56,053 nt of DNA. It comes from a bacterium. GTDB taxonomy: Bacteria > Bacillota > Clostridia > Lachnospirales > Lachnospiraceae. The notes under the pieces were generated by a model that searched no databases, was not told where the DNA came from, and saw only the letters and a list, made by a program, of their open reading frames with translations. The DNA is taken from positions 1 through 56,053 of the forward strand of contig JAUNRX010000007.1 of the NCBI GenBank assembly GCA_030539495.1, read 5' to 3'. A program made the position numbers and the translations under genes. Position 1 is the first letter of the stretch. Each line of letters opens with the position of its first letter. Shown piece after piece: positions 24,209 to 33,351 of this stretch.

Positions 24209-24268
24209 GCGTTTTTTAATACATAGGAGGCTTCTTGAAGAGAAGTTTCCTATGTATTAAAAAAGCGC
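24209..24268 (-). repeat. Long inverted repeat in the MATE leader
   Basis: About 20 bases at 24209-24228 (GCGTTTTTTAATACATAGGA) are complementary to 24248-24268 with one extra base. The 19-base loop holds a smaller CTTCT/AGAAG stem. It fills nearly all the space between the terminator and the MATE start. It could be an anti-terminator alternative, an RNA-stabilising hairpin or a small mobile palindrome. Confidence 0.7.
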
Positions 24269-24310
24269 AAAAAAAAGAAGCACATGGGTTAGTCTAGCCG
24301 CCCATCTGCT
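24269..24310 (-). terminator. Intrinsic terminator inside the MATE leader
   Basis: On the minus strand AGCAGATGGG pairs with CCCATGTGCT (one mismatch), followed by eight T residues at 24276-24269. It lies downstream of the MATE promoter and also stops read-through from the PucR gene. Confidence 0.75.
24294..24305 (-). CDS. Possible three-residue leader ORF (MGG)
   Basis: ATG GGC GGC TAG lies within the ascending arm and loop of the leader terminator, with AAGGAG (24309-24314) three bases upstream, which is closer than usual. If translated, the ribosome would occupy the terminator stem. This may be chance. Confidence 0.25.
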   Translation of the reverse strand: MGG

Positions 24311-24348
24311 CCTTGTGATCCGTTCTTTGTCTTATGACATTTCCTATT

Positions 24349-24377
24349 AATATACTAAAGAAAGTAAGGTACGTCAA
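24349..24377 (-). promoter_or_regulatory. Promoter of the MATE gene
   Basis: TTGACG (24372-24377) and TATATT (24349-24354) are 17 bases apart on the minus strand. The start would be near 24342, about 150 bases before the MATE ATG. Confidence 0.7.
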
Positions 24378-24406
24378 TCTATCAATATTTTCCATTATTT
24401 GCAATG

Positions 24407-25561
24407 CTATAAAAGCTCTTTAATCTGATAGGCCATCATTAGTTTTACCTGATACTTTACCGACGTAATATCATGTCCAACAATACTCTTAATCTTACTA
24501 ATTCTATAATTGATCGTATTGCGATGAACATACTCCATAGATGCAATCTTTTGAACACAACAGTCATTTTCCAGATAACGTTTCAAAAATTCCAAATGAT
24601 CCGTATCATTTTCCCTGTCATAGCGTTCTAGCTTTCCTAAGACTTCCTCGTAATACTCCTGTAGGAGCTCCGGTTCATTTACAGATAAGAATATTTTATT
24701 CATTCCAAATCGCTCATAGTAAATCGGTGACTTCTTTTTCTTTTCTTCTAAAGCTAGAATTGCGTTGGTCTTTTGATAAGAATTAAATAATGTATGAATA
24801 CGTCGATTTTGTGGTCCAATTGCAATAAAAAGTTGTTTCATCCAGCTATAACTATATTGTAATAGCTGAATTTGGCTGACTGCCTCTTCTACCTCTTTCT
24901 CAATATAATCACATAAGACGAAGTAAAAGACGTCCCCGTGAAGAAAGTATCCTACATTATGCTTAAAGCGATATAGTTGATTTTCGATTTCTGCCTTAAG
25001 TCGCTCCCTATTTATTGTATTATCTTTTGCAACAATAGGATGAACCGCTATCATACTGTACGTTGAAGAAGCTTTAAAGTCATAACGCTCTAACACCTTA
25101 ATTGCATCCTCTCGTTCATTTGGTGAAAATATAACAGCTTCAAAGGCATCTCCAATGTTACCTTCTTCCTTTTCACTTTGAATAATCTGATTACAAAAAT
25201 CTCTAGTCATATCCACAATATGTGTCTTCCAAGGAATCTCCAGCAACGGAAATCCTACTTGGTTACAATAGGTTATGACTTCCCTAGGTATCTCTGCTAA
25301 GTAGGGGCCGAAATTAACAATTAATCCGCTGGCCTTTTTTATCTTCAACTGTTGGATAAAGGCTAACAGCCAACTATTATCCTGATAGGCAATTCCTGTG
25401 GTAAAGATCAGCTCTCCTCCATGTAAGAACTCACTTGCCTGCACCTCCTCTAGGGTATGGGTCCATTGGACGATATTCTTCATCCCCTCTTCCCCTGCTA
25501 GAATTCGCAGTCCATATTGATAACTTGCCTTTTCACATAACTTTTGAAGTGTTATAGCCAT
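24407..25561 (-). CDS. PucR-family transcriptional regulator
   Basis: This 384-residue cytosolic regulator has the PucR N-terminal sensor domain (about 8-125), with typical wording ELIFTTGIAY and FPLLEIPW. A middle GGDEF-like or unassigned region follows. The C-terminal PucR helix-turn-helix (about 325-384) contains YVHRNTINYRISKIKSI. Family members activate purine or allantoin catabolism in response to a pathway metabolite. It is the last gene of the pyrimidine-type catabolic block on the same strand, 15 bases after the kinase-like gene, so it probably regulates that block. Confidence 0.9.
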   Translation of the reverse strand: MAITLQKLCEKASYQYGLRILAGEEGMKNIVQWTHTLEEVQASEFLHGGELIFTTGIAYQDNSWLLAFIQQLKIKKASGLIVNFGPYLAEIPREVITYCNQVGFPLLEIPWKTHIVDMTRDFCNQIIQSEKEEGNIGDAFEAVIFSPNEREDAIKVLERYDFKASSTYSMIAVHPIVAKDNTINRERLKAEIENQLYRFKHNVGYFLHGDVFYFVLCDYIEKEVEEAVSQIQLLQYSYSWMKQLFIAIGPQNRRIHTLFNSYQKTNAILALEEKKKKSPIYYERFGMNKIFLSVNEPELLQEYYEEVLGKLERYDRENDTDHLEFLKRYLENDCCVQKIASMEYVHRNTINYRISKIKSIVGHDITSVKYQVKLMMAYQIKELL

Positions 25562-25576
25562 ATATTCACCCTATTC

Positions 25577-26200
25577 TTATTGAAATTTTAGTTTTATGTA
25601 ATCCTTGATTACTTCTACACATCGTTCTCGCCCAATCTTAGATGTATTAAGTGTCATATCATAATTAATTGGATTTCTCCAGTCATTTCCTGAAGTATAG
25701 TATTTATAATAGTTTGCACGATACTTGTCAGTCTTTCTGATCAATGTATTGGCGCGTTCCTCAGAAACATACATCTTTTCCATGATCGATCTGACGCAGT
25801 CTTCCCGCTCAGCTTCAATATAGAGGCTGATCACATTGCGCCGCTCTCTCAAAATGTAATCAGCGCATTTTCCAATAATAATACAGGACTCTGTTCTTGC
25901 CAATTCCCCAATAACCTCTGCCTGGATATTAAACAGATTGATATCAGACACAAACTCTTTGTCCTGAGGCTCTAATAGATTACTATAAGGAATCTTAGAA
26001 AGAAGATTCTTAAGATAGCTTCCTCTTAATTTTTCATCTACCTCTACGAATTCACTTTCATCAATACCGCTCTGCTTAGATGCCAATGAAAGAAGCTGCC
26101 GTTCATAACAAGGAATATGTAATTCCTCAGATAGTCTCTTTCCTATGTACTTTCCGCCGCTGCCAAAGCCTCTCGCAATGGTAATTACGTAATTGCCCAT
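25577..26200 (-). CDS. Cytidylate kinase-like family protein
   Basis: This protein of about 207 residues has a P-loop variant GFGSGGKYIGKRL near its N-terminus and belongs to the cytidylate-kinase-like group common in anaerobes. Its substrate is unknown. ESCIIIGKCADYIL and a lid-like arginine-rich segment (RKTDKYRANYYKYYT) support a nucleotide kinase fold. I chose the ATG at 26200 because GGGAGGAA lies just upstream. An ATG at 26218 would add six residues. It lies between the M20 hydrolase and PucR genes, so it may act on a nucleoside derivative or nucleotide in this pathway. Confidence 0.8.
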   Translation of the reverse strand: MGNYVITIARGFGSGGKYIGKRLSEELHIPCYERQLLSLASKQSGIDESEFVEVDEKLRGSYLKNLLSKIPYSNLLEPQDKEFVSDINLFNIQAEVIGELARTESCIIIGKCADYILRERRNVISLYIEAEREDCVRSIMEKMYVSEERANTLIRKTDKYRANYYKYYTSGNDWRNPINYDMTLNTSKIGRERCVEVIKDYIKLKFQ

Positions 26201-26236
26201 ACGATTCCTCCCTTTCATCTTTTATTCTTATTCTTT

Positions 26237-27499
26237 TTATTCGGCATCTGCTTTTAATACTGCATTTAACATAACCGTAGCACCTTCTGTACAATGTTCT
26301 GGAGTAGAGTATTCTGGCTCACAATGGGATAATCCGTCTTTTGATTGTACAAAGATCATTGTTGTTGGTAACATATAGGAAGCAAATTGAGCATCATGGC
26401 CGGCACCGGAATGAATAAATTGATGTTTGATTCCTGCTTCTGTTGCAGCTTCTTCTACATAACCTACTAATTTCTTGTTCCAATAAACAGTATCCCTGTT
26501 CCAAGCTTTTTCTACGACACATTTACAGCCTGCCCATTCACGGTCTTCACAGCTTTTCACAATTGCCAATACTTTCTCTAACACCTTAGGATCTTCATGT
26601 CTTGCATCAATTGAGAAATCTACAAAATCAGGAATTACAGTATGTACACATGGATGGCAAACGATCTCGCCTGTCGTATATACTAATTCTGGATGATTTA
26701 ATTTATCAATTTCTTCATGAATATAGCAAAGTGCCTGCGCTGATGCAAATAAGGCATCTTTTCTTTTTGCCATTGGAAATGTCCCTGCATGAGCTGCCTG
26801 TCCATAGAATTTTACCCTATAGTTAAACATACCAAGTACACAGTCAACCACACCAATATCATTTCCTGCATCTTCAAGGATAGGGCCTTGTTCAATATGT
26901 GTCTCAAACATATATTCATATTGATCTGGGTTTAATCGATATTTCTTATCTCCTTTAAATCCAGAAGCATCCAGAGCCTGGCCAAATGTCTTGGTTGGAT
27001 CTAAAATACTTTTTGATGCCATCATATCTTCATATTTGAATTTTCCACGGATATCCTCTGGAAGGTAATCATAGCAAACGATACCGGATACCATCATTGC
27101 TGGTGGATATAAAGAACCTTCTTCATTGGTCCAGATCATTGCAGTAAGTGGGTGTTTATGAGGGATTTGTTGTTCTGCTACTGTCTCTAACACTTCCATT
27201 GCAGACATAACCCCTAAGATCCCGTCGTAGTTACCACCATTTTTAACAGAGTCACAATGGGATGCCATAACGATTCTCTTAGCCGTTGGATCTGTTCCTG
27301 GTAAGGTCGCATACATATTTGCAACATCATCTACTTCAATAATAGCTCCGATTGCCTCCATTCTTTTTTTAAACTCATTTCGTGCCATAATTGCTTCTTC
27401 GGAAAGAGAATATCTTGTAATTCCACCGTGACCGGCATCACCGTAAGTTGAAAACGTTTTAATCTTATCTGACATTCTTTCTAAACTACATTTATACAT
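26237..27499 (-). CDS. M20-family N-carbamoyl amidohydrolase (beta-ureidopropionase/allantoate-type)
   Basis: This hydrolase of about 420 residues belongs to the hydantoinase/carbamoylase branch of peptidase family M20. ASHCDSV and NYDGILGV supply metal-binding His and Asp, and WTNEEGS the catalytic and metal glutamates. HIEQGPILED is the branch signature, and GAGHDAQ is near the C-terminus. In this operon it most likely cleaves N-carbamoyl-beta-alanine (or the methyl analogue) to the beta-amino acid, ammonia and CO2, the third step of reductive pyrimidine breakdown. Allantoate amidohydrolase is the main alternative. The start at 27499 has AGAAGG 12 bases upstream. The ATG at 27509 has no room for a ribosome site. 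Confidence 0.88.
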   Translation of the reverse strand: MYKCSLERMSDKIKTFSTYGDAGHGGITRYSLSEEAIMARNEFKKRMEAIGAIIEVDDVANMYATLPGTDPTAKRIVMASHCDSVKNGGNYDGILGVMSAMEVLETVAEQQIPHKHPLTAMIWTNEEGSLYPPAMMVSGIVCYDYLPEDIRGKFKYEDMMASKSILDPTKTFGQALDASGFKGDKKYRLNPDQYEYMFETHIEQGPILEDAGNDIGVVDCVLGMFNYRVKFYGQAAHAGTFPMAKRKDALFASAQALCYIHEEIDKLNHPELVYTTGEIVCHPCVHTVIPDFVDFSIDARHEDPKVLEKVLAIVKSCEDREWAGCKCVVEKAWNRDTVYWNKKLVGYVEEAATEAGIKHQFIHSGAGHDAQFASYMLPTTMIFVQSKDGLSHCEPEYSTPEHCTEGATVMLNAVLKADAE

Positions 27500-27540
27500 A
27501 ACAAGCACCATCCTTCTTCTTTTTTATAACATCCTAATTA

Positions 27541-29046
27541 TTATTTTTCTATTCTTAGCCCTGGGCTGATTGCCTGGGCAGGACAAACTTTTACACATAA
27601 CTGACATCCCACACATTTCTTTGGATTTAAGACTGGCTGTCCTTTTTCATTCATAACAAGCGCCTGATGACCACCATCATAGCAGGAAAGATAACACCTT
27701 CCACAGGAAACACACTTACTTCGATCAAACTTTGGATAACTGATACTATGGCGATTTAACTGGTCGGTAGGCACAATGTTATATAATGCTTTTCCGATTA
27801 ACTCCTCCACACTGCCTAGTCCGCTTTCTGCCAGATAAATAGATAACCCCTCAATCAGATCATCAATAATTCGATAGCCATACTGCATAATTGCGGTTGT
27901 TACCTGAATTGTGGAACATCCCAGCGCAATAAACTCTGCTGCATCTCTCCAAGTCTCAATTCCGCCCATTCCACTAATATCGACATTCCTTAATGCCTCA
28001 CATTGTTTCATATCCTGAATAAAACGCAGGGCAATTGGCTTTACTGCCTTTCCTGAATAGCCACCCACAGAAGATTTTCCATCAACTACCGGACCCGATA
28101 CAAACTGTTCCAAATCAATGTTCATAATGCTCTTGATTGTATTGATAGCTGCAATTCCATCAGCACCTGCTTCAATCGCCGCTATCGCCGGCACCTCCAT
28201 GTTTGTAATGTTCGGTGTCATCTTTGCAAGGATCGGTAAGCTGGTTCCCCTTCTTGTTGCTCTTGTATACGCAGCTACCAACTCTGGATTAGTTCCCACA
28301 TCACTTCCTAAGCCATGTCCACTCATATGAGGACATGAGAAGTTACATTCGATAATGTCCGCTCCTGCCTCCTCTACCAAGCTGGCTAATGTGGTCCACT
28401 CCTCTTCATTCTGCCCCATGATAGAAGCAATAATGACCTTGTTTGGATAGTCTTTCTTCAATCTTCTAAATACCTCTAGATTTTCTTCTAGTGTATGGTC
28501 GGAAATCTGTTCTATATTCTTAAACCCAATAAATGGATTGCTTTCTTTTTTTAGACAGTCAAATCGAGGCGATACCTCTTTGGGAACAAACATGCCGACA
28601 GTCTTAAAGGCAACGCCTGCCCAGCCCATCTCAAATGCTTTGGCTACCATCTCATAATTGCTTCCTACCACGGAAGATGATAGAAAAAATGGATTTTCAC
28701 AAGTTACTCCACAGACATTGGTAGTAAGGTCAACCTGGTCTTCTTCTGGCTCCTGTTCTGATTTTATGGAACATAATACACTCTTTATCTCTACCGGGGC
28801 GTCAATCTTACCTCGATTACATGCACTCATGCAAACGGTTTCTTCACACTCCGTACAAGGAAGCGGACCTGAAAGTTTTCTTTGTGCACCTTTCATATTT
28901 TCAAATCGTAAAGACCGTAACGTATCCGCTATCTGGACACCATAAGGACAGGCATCCGTACATGGTGTATCATGACATAAAAGGCAGTTGCTTGTCTGCG
29001 TCTGCACGGTAATCTCTTTGTATTTCTCTTCTACTACACTTTCCAT
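27541..29046 (-). CDS. preA: Dihydropyrimidine dehydrogenase-like Fe-S/FMN protein (PreA with N-terminal Fe-S domain)
   Basis: This protein of about 500 residues would reduce uracil or thymine. An N-terminal domain has two C-x2-C-x4-C-x3-C clusters ([13 protein letters not shown] and [13 protein letters not shown]). A dihydroorotate-dehydrogenase-like FMN barrel follows, with NFSCPH carrying the expected catalytic cysteine. Two C-terminal 4Fe-4S motifs ([11 protein letters not shown] and [11 protein letters not shown]) complete it. This equals domains I, IV and V of the full enzyme. The FAD and NADPH domains, normally in PreT, are absent and no PreT gene is nearby. The start at 29046 follows AAAGGCGG. 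An ATG at 29070 lacks a good ribosome site. Confidence 0.85.
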   Translation of the reverse strand: MESVVEEKYKEITVQTQTSNCLLCHDTPCTDACPYGVQIADTLRSLRFENMKGAQRKLSGPLPCTECEETVCMSACNRGKIDAPVEIKSVLCSIKSEQEPEEDQVDLTTNVCGVTCENPFFLSSSVVGSNYEMVAKAFEMGWAGVAFKTVGMFVPKEVSPRFDCLKKESNPFIGFKNIEQISDHTLEENLEVFRRLKKDYPNKVIIASIMGQNEEEWTTLASLVEEAGADIIECNFSCPHMSGHGLGSDVGTNPELVAAYTRATRRGTSLPILAKMTPNITNMEVPAIAAIEAGADGIAAINTIKSIMNIDLEQFVSGPVVDGKSSVGGYSGKAVKPIALRFIQDMKQCEALRNVDISGMGGIETWRDAAEFIALGCSTIQVTTAIMQYGYRIIDDLIEGLSIYLAESGLGSVEELIGKALYNIVPTDQLNRHSISYPKFDRSKCVSCGRCYLSCYDGGHQALVMNEKGQPVLNPKKCVGCQLCVKVCPAQAISPGLRIEK

Positions 29047-29081
29047 ATCATAACCGCCTTTCTTTTTCATATTTTTTCTGC

Positions 29082-30449
29082 TTATTTTCTTGGACTTCTC
29101 TTAATGTAAGCACCATTTCCCGGTGTTCCAACAAATTCACCATTGTCGTATACAAGACTTCCTCTTAAATAAGTCTGTACTGGATAGCCATGAAGCTTCT
29201 TTCCTTCCCAGATCGTATGGTCGCAGTCAGAATGCATATTGTTTACACTTACTGTAAACTCCTTATCTTTATCATAGATAACGATATCTGCATCTTTACC
29301 AATCGCTAAGGAACCTTTCGTTTTACATCCGAAAATCTTTGCCGGATTTGTGGAACAAAGCTCAACAACTCTCTCAAAGGATAACTTTCCGGAGTTTGCA
29401 GCATCCAGCATATAAGGATACATATTCTCTATGCCTGCACAGCCATTTGGAATTTTCGTAAAGTCCTCTTTTCCCCAATCCTTTTCATAACTTTGGAATG
29501 GACAGTGATCCGTTGCAATCGTATCGATTAATCCAGCTTTTAATGCCGTCCATAAGGCATCTTGGCTTTCCTGTCCTTTCATTGGTGGAGAACATACGAA
29601 GTTTCTTCCATCCTCTCTCTTATAGACATCACACGTAAACTCAAGATATTGTGGACAAGTCTCGATAAATACGTCATTTCCTTCTTCTTTGGCTTTAATA
29701 CAAGCCTCTAATCCTTCTTTGTCTGCCATATGTACAAGGTATAATGGAGCTTTTAAGTTGGTTGCCAGGTGGACTGCTCTCTTATCTGCTTCTGCTTCCA
29801 CAAATTCCGGACGGCTTAAGTAGTGATACCAGGCACTTGTCTTTCCTTCGCTTAAGAACTTTTCAATATTTAAATCAATCAGATCTGGATTCTCTGCATG
29901 AACATTGATCATAGCTCCTAACTCTTTTGCACGTAAGAGTAATCTTGCAAGTGTTGCATCGTCTACCATCATATTCTCTTTCTTGTATACTAAAAAGCAT
30001 TTAAAACTAGTAATGCCTTCTTCCACTGCTTTCTCCATTTCATCTAAGATCTGTCCACCATTTAAGTCAGTGATGCAACAATGAAACGCATAATCTACAC
30101 AAGCCTCTTTTTCTAAGATTTCTTTTTTCGATCCTACCAATCCTAAAATGGTCTCTCCCTTATGCTGAACTGGATAATCAAAGATTGTGGTAACTCCGCC
30201 ACAAGCTGCTGCTCTTGTTCCTGATAAATAACTATCACTGGATACAGTTCCTCCAAATGGCATTGCCAAGTGGGTATGGGCATCGATTGCTCCAGGAAGT
30301 ACTAATTTTCCTGTGGCATCCACTTCTTTTTCTGCCTCTACTTCTAAGTCTTTTCCAATTGCTACAATCTTACCGTCCTTTACTGCAAGGTCAGCAATAA
30401 AGCTTTCCTTGGCAGTCACGATTGTTCCATTCTTAATTAATAAATCCAT
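29082..30449 (-). CDS. hydA: Dihydropyrimidinase
   Basis: This 455-residue cyclic amidohydrolase opens dihydrouracil or hydantoin rings to N-carbamoyl amino acids. DAHTHL near 57 binds the two metals. SFKCFLVYK near 150 contains the lysine that becomes carboxylated. LVHMADKEG and TDHCPF supply the remaining metal ligands. The length is typical. It is sandwiched between the binding-protein gene (11-base gap) and the dehydrogenase gene, so it provides the second step of the reductive pathway. A D-hydantoinase role is possible, but the neighbouring dehydrogenase favours pyrimidines. Confidence 0.92.
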   Translation of the reverse strand: MDLLIKNGTIVTAKESFIADLAVKDGKIVAIGKDLEVEAEKEVDATGKLVLPGAIDAHTHLAMPFGGTVSSDSYLSGTRAAACGGVTTIFDYPVQHKGETILGLVGSKKEILEKEACVDYAFHCCITDLNGGQILDEMEKAVEEGITSFKCFLVYKKENMMVDDATLARLLLRAKELGAMINVHAENPDLIDLNIEKFLSEGKTSAWYHYLSRPEFVEAEADKRAVHLATNLKAPLYLVHMADKEGLEACIKAKEEGNDVFIETCPQYLEFTCDVYKREDGRNFVCSPPMKGQESQDALWTALKAGLIDTIATDHCPFQSYEKDWGKEDFTKIPNGCAGIENMYPYMLDAANSGKLSFERVVELCSTNPAKIFGCKTKGSLAIGKDADIVIYDKDKEFTVSVNNMHSDCDHTIWEGKKLHGYPVQTYLRGSLVYDNGEFVGTPGNGAYIKRSPRK

Positions 30450-30460
30450 ACTACTACCTC

Positions 30461-31603
30461 CTATTTAAAACTATCTAATTTATATACAAGCACTAAGCCT
30501 GATCTTTGATATATTTGGGCAACCTCTAATAGATTCATTCCTCCTGCATTTGCAGCGATCAGGTTGGATACCCAAGTTACACCGAAATCAACGGTTCCAT
30601 TATTGACAGCAGTTGTCTCACTGATATCACCACCACCTGGTACGATGTTAACCTTTAAGCCGACCTCATCATAATATCCTAATTTAAGAGCTACATAATA
30701 TCCCATGAACTGAGCTTGTGGAAGCCATTTTAACTGGATGGATACGTCTGTCTTTTCCGGCGTGCCAAACTTACCATCTTTAGAAGCTGATACTGCGTCC
30801 ATATAAGAATTGTCTCTTACGTTATCTAATGTAAACTTAGATAATTTATCTGTCGCAGCAGAGTCATCTAATTTGATATACTTTTTCGCAAGATCCAATG
30901 TCTGTTGCATTGCCTCTTCATTCATGGCACCAATTTGGCTTACTGCTTTTCCTTTTGTATCGTTGGTTACCAACTTTTGAACCTCATTTGCCATATAACT
31001 TTGATGCTCTCCCGATACGGAAGATCCATATTCATATACGATCTTTGCAGCCTCATCCGGATGCTCACATGCATATTTCCATCCTTTTACGGATGCATAT
31101 AAAAATGCTTTTACGGTATTTGGGTTTTTCGTCGCAAAGTCCTTGGTACAGAAAATATTATCTTCCAGCATTGCTACGCCTTCATCATTCATATCAATGG
31201 TTCCAACCGTATCTCCGTATTTATAACCGCCATCATAAGAATTCTTTACCAAGCCGAGTTCGTTATATGTCATGGCAGATGCCAATGTAATGGAATCATC
31301 ATCAAAACCATCCATATCGAATGCCTGACTTAAGTAGTCGGTACCTTGTCCATATTTAGTAAGTAATGCTTTGATCTCATATTCATTTCCAAGGCCCCAG
31401 TTACCAACCTTTCCTTCTCCTGCTGCCTTTTTAATAATATCTTCACTGCTCATACTGGATTTTGCTGCAACTGTTGCAGCAGCCTCAGGTGCGTTTGTCA
31501 CCTTCTCTTCCACTGTTTCTGAACTGCTGCAAGCGGTTACTGTGGACATAGACATTGTTGCCATACATAAAGTTGCAATTATTTTTTTCGTTGATTGTTT
31601 CAT
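30461..31603 (-). CDS. ABC transporter binding lipoprotein (NMT1/THI5-like), apparently circularly permuted
   Basis: This 380-residue extracytoplasmic lipoprotein has a signal peptide and lipobox TVTAC, with acylated Cys25. In relatives the mature protein begins with a segment like VSIQLKWLPQAQF. Here that segment starts near residue 287 and runs, with GGGDISETTAVNNG and DFGVTWVSNL, to the C-terminus. The part that normally follows it (KVGNWGLGNEYEIKALL) begins near residue 65, just after the signal and linker. Both lobes are complete, but their order is swapped. It lies between permease and dihydropyrimidinase genes, so the ligand is probably a pyrimidine-like compound. Confidence 0.85.
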   Translation of the reverse strand: MKQSTKKIIATLCMATMSMSTVTACSSSETVEEKVTNAPEAAATVAAKSSMSSEDIIKKAAGEGKVGNWGLGNEYEIKALLTKYGQGTDYLSQAFDMDGFDDDSITLASAMTYNELGLVKNSYDGGYKYGDTVGTIDMNDEGVAMLEDNIFCTKDFATKNPNTVKAFLYASVKGWKYACEHPDEAAKIVYEYGSSVSGEHQSYMANEVQKLVTNDTKGKAVSQIGAMNEEAMQQTLDLAKKYIKLDDSAATDKLSKFTLDNVRDNSYMDAVSASKDGKFGTPEKTDVSIQLKWLPQAQFMGYYVALKLGYYDEVGLKVNIVPGGGDISETTAVNNGTVDFGVTWVSNLIAANAGGMNLLEVAQIYQRSGLVLVYKLDSFK

Positions 31604-31670
31604 ACATATTCCTCCTTAAATAAGTTGGGTTTCTAGTTACATCTATGTAATTGCTTTCCGCCGTATGGTA

Positions 31671-32498
31671 TTACCGACGTCTTAACAAAATACGCTCTGC
31701 AATCATTAAGATCACATACATCACAATACCGATCAGACTTGCAACGGTGATATATCCCCAAGCTGCTGTATACTGGGCCAGCACAATATTTTCTCTGATC
31801 TGTCTTCCTACACCAATGACATACTCCGCAAAATACTCACTAACGACTGCGGTAATTACACTGGCCGGTATGCTTACCCGAAGTGCCGTAAAGATATAAG
31901 GTACACTGTTTGGAATTCGAAGCTTGAAAAATACAGTTCTGCGTTTCGCATTATAGGACTTCATAAGATCCAGTGAAAATGGCTTTAATTCGGTAAGTCC
32001 TCGATACGCATTCACACTCATGGATGCAATACAGATAATCATGACCACCAAGGTCTTTGCCACCATGCTTCGAATATTGGCATCTTTACTGACATCCTTG
32101 GTCCAGTTGGTCATAACCGGCGCAAGGGCAACAATTGGGATAGCATTACATGCTGCCACGATGGATAATCCTCCACCGCCCCATCTCGGAAATAAGGTAG
32201 CAATAATGGCCACCAGATAACCAATCACAGAACCAATGACCAATCCAATCACTGCCACGGTTACCGTTGCGACGACATTTTGAATTACCTTATCCGGATT
32301 ATCTACAATAACCGATAAAATCCTGGTTGGAACCGGAAGGGTAAAGGTATCGGTATGGAAGATCTTATGAAGCACCTCTGTCTGCCACAGAGCAAACAGG
32401 ATTACTCCAAATGCCATAGGAAGTAAGAGCCCGCTGGTTGCTTGTATGTAAGTGTTTTCATTCACCCGTCGCCAAAGACTTTTCCTTTTCTTTCTCAT
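31671..32498 (-). CDS. ABC transporter permease
   Basis: This inner-membrane permease of about 275 residues belongs to the nitrate/sulfonate/thiamine-precursor class. It has about six membrane segments and the EAA-type coupling loop (YRGLTELKPFSLDLMKSY followed by LRIPNSVPYIF) that docks with the ATPase. I chose the ATG at 32498 because AAGGAGG lies seven bases upstream. Its first 41 bases overlap the upstream permease gene. It forms a pair with that permease and precedes the binding-protein gene by 67 bases. Confidence 0.9.
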   Translation of the reverse strand: MRKKRKSLWRRVNENTYIQATSGLLLPMAFGVILFALWQTEVLHKIFHTDTFTLPVPTRILSVIVDNPDKVIQNVVATVTVAVIGLVIGSVIGYLVAIIATLFPRWGGGGLSIVAACNAIPIVALAPVMTNWTKDVSKDANIRSMVAKTLVVMIICIASMSVNAYRGLTELKPFSLDLMKSYNAKRRTVFFKLRIPNSVPYIFTALRVSIPASVITAVVSEYFAEYVIGVGRQIRENIVLAQYTAAWGYITVASLIGIVMYVILMIAERILLRRR

Positions 32499-33351
32499 AT
32501 TGTGCCTCCTTTCTCCTTGCAAATATGGAATTTTGTTTTCTTTCAATCCGCTTCATTGGTGAAACTATCTTCTCAATCCATCCCATCAATGTACAGCTTA
32601 AAATACCCACTGCCGCACTAAATAGAACGATTTGCCAGAAAACATAGATGGACATGGCATGTTTTAAGGATTGGGATAAGATACATCCTAGTCCGCCATC
32701 CCCCTGTAATGTATCTACTAAGATGGATGCCGTGATTGCCATTGGAGCAGATATCTTTAATCCGGTAAATAAATATGGAATGCAGGCTGGAATTAACATC
32801 TTTCTATAAATGGTCCATTTGGATGCGGAATAGGAATACATCAGTTCATATTTCTCCTTCTGTACTGAATTCAGCCCTGCCAATGTATTTGTTGCAATCG
32901 GATAAAATGTCAGGATTGCTGCAATAATAATGCGGCTTGCTCCAATATCATGGGTCATTGCTAAGATAATTGGTGCCATTCCTAAGATTGGGATCATCTG
33001 AATTAACATCAGATACGGAAAAATTGTCTTTTCCACGATTTTTGATAGTTTCATTAAGATTGCCAATAAAAAACCTACAATTGCTCCAATCAAAAATCCC
33101 CAGAATGCTCGAAGCAACGTATCCGAAGCATTACTTAATACCAATTGAACCGCTGTCATATTATTGCTTACCATCTTTGCATCAAAGATGGATTTTACTA
33201 TGTCTCCAATATGAGGAAGGATATTCGCCGGGGTCCTCTTTGTTTCTGCCACCCTCATCGCCATGACTTCCCAGATTGCTGCAATTCCAAACAGCCATAC
33301 AAGCGTTACGACTACTTTAGATGAGGCCGCCTTTTTTATTCGTTCTTTCAT
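32458..33351 (-). CDS. ABC transporter permease
   Basis: This 297-residue permease is the paralogue of the following one, with six membrane segments. Its coupling loop has LAGLNSVQKEKYELMYSYSA followed by LIPACIPYLFTGL. Its ATG overlaps the ATPase stop by four bases (ATGA), indicating translational coupling. Two different permeases suggest a heterodimeric membrane domain. Wording such as IPILGMAPIIL is typical of the SsuC/ThiX group. Confidence 0.9.
   Translation of the reverse strand: MKERIKKAASSKVVVTLVWLFGIAAIWEVMAMRVAETKRTPANILPHIGDIVKSIFDAKMVSNNMTAVQLVLSNASDTLLRAFWGFLIGAIVGFLLAILMKLSKIVEKTIFPYLMLIQMIPILGMAPIILAMTHDIGASRIIIAAILTFYPIATNTLAGLNSVQKEKYELMYSYSASKWTIYRKMLIPACIPYLFTGLKISAPMAITASILVDTLQGDGGLGCILSQSLKHAMSIYVFWQIVLFSAAVGILSCTLMGWIEKIVSPMKRIERKQNSIFARRKEAQYEKEKEKSLATGE

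Noticed and set aside
30898-31290. 130-codon plus-strand open frame inside the binding-protein gene
   Set aside because: It is antisense to a clear lipoprotein gene and has no ribosome site or recognisable motif.
30461-31603. Frameshift or truncation as the explanation for the odd binding protein
   Set aside because: Both lobes are complete, in one frame and non-redundant, with a proper signal peptide, so reordering fits better than decay.
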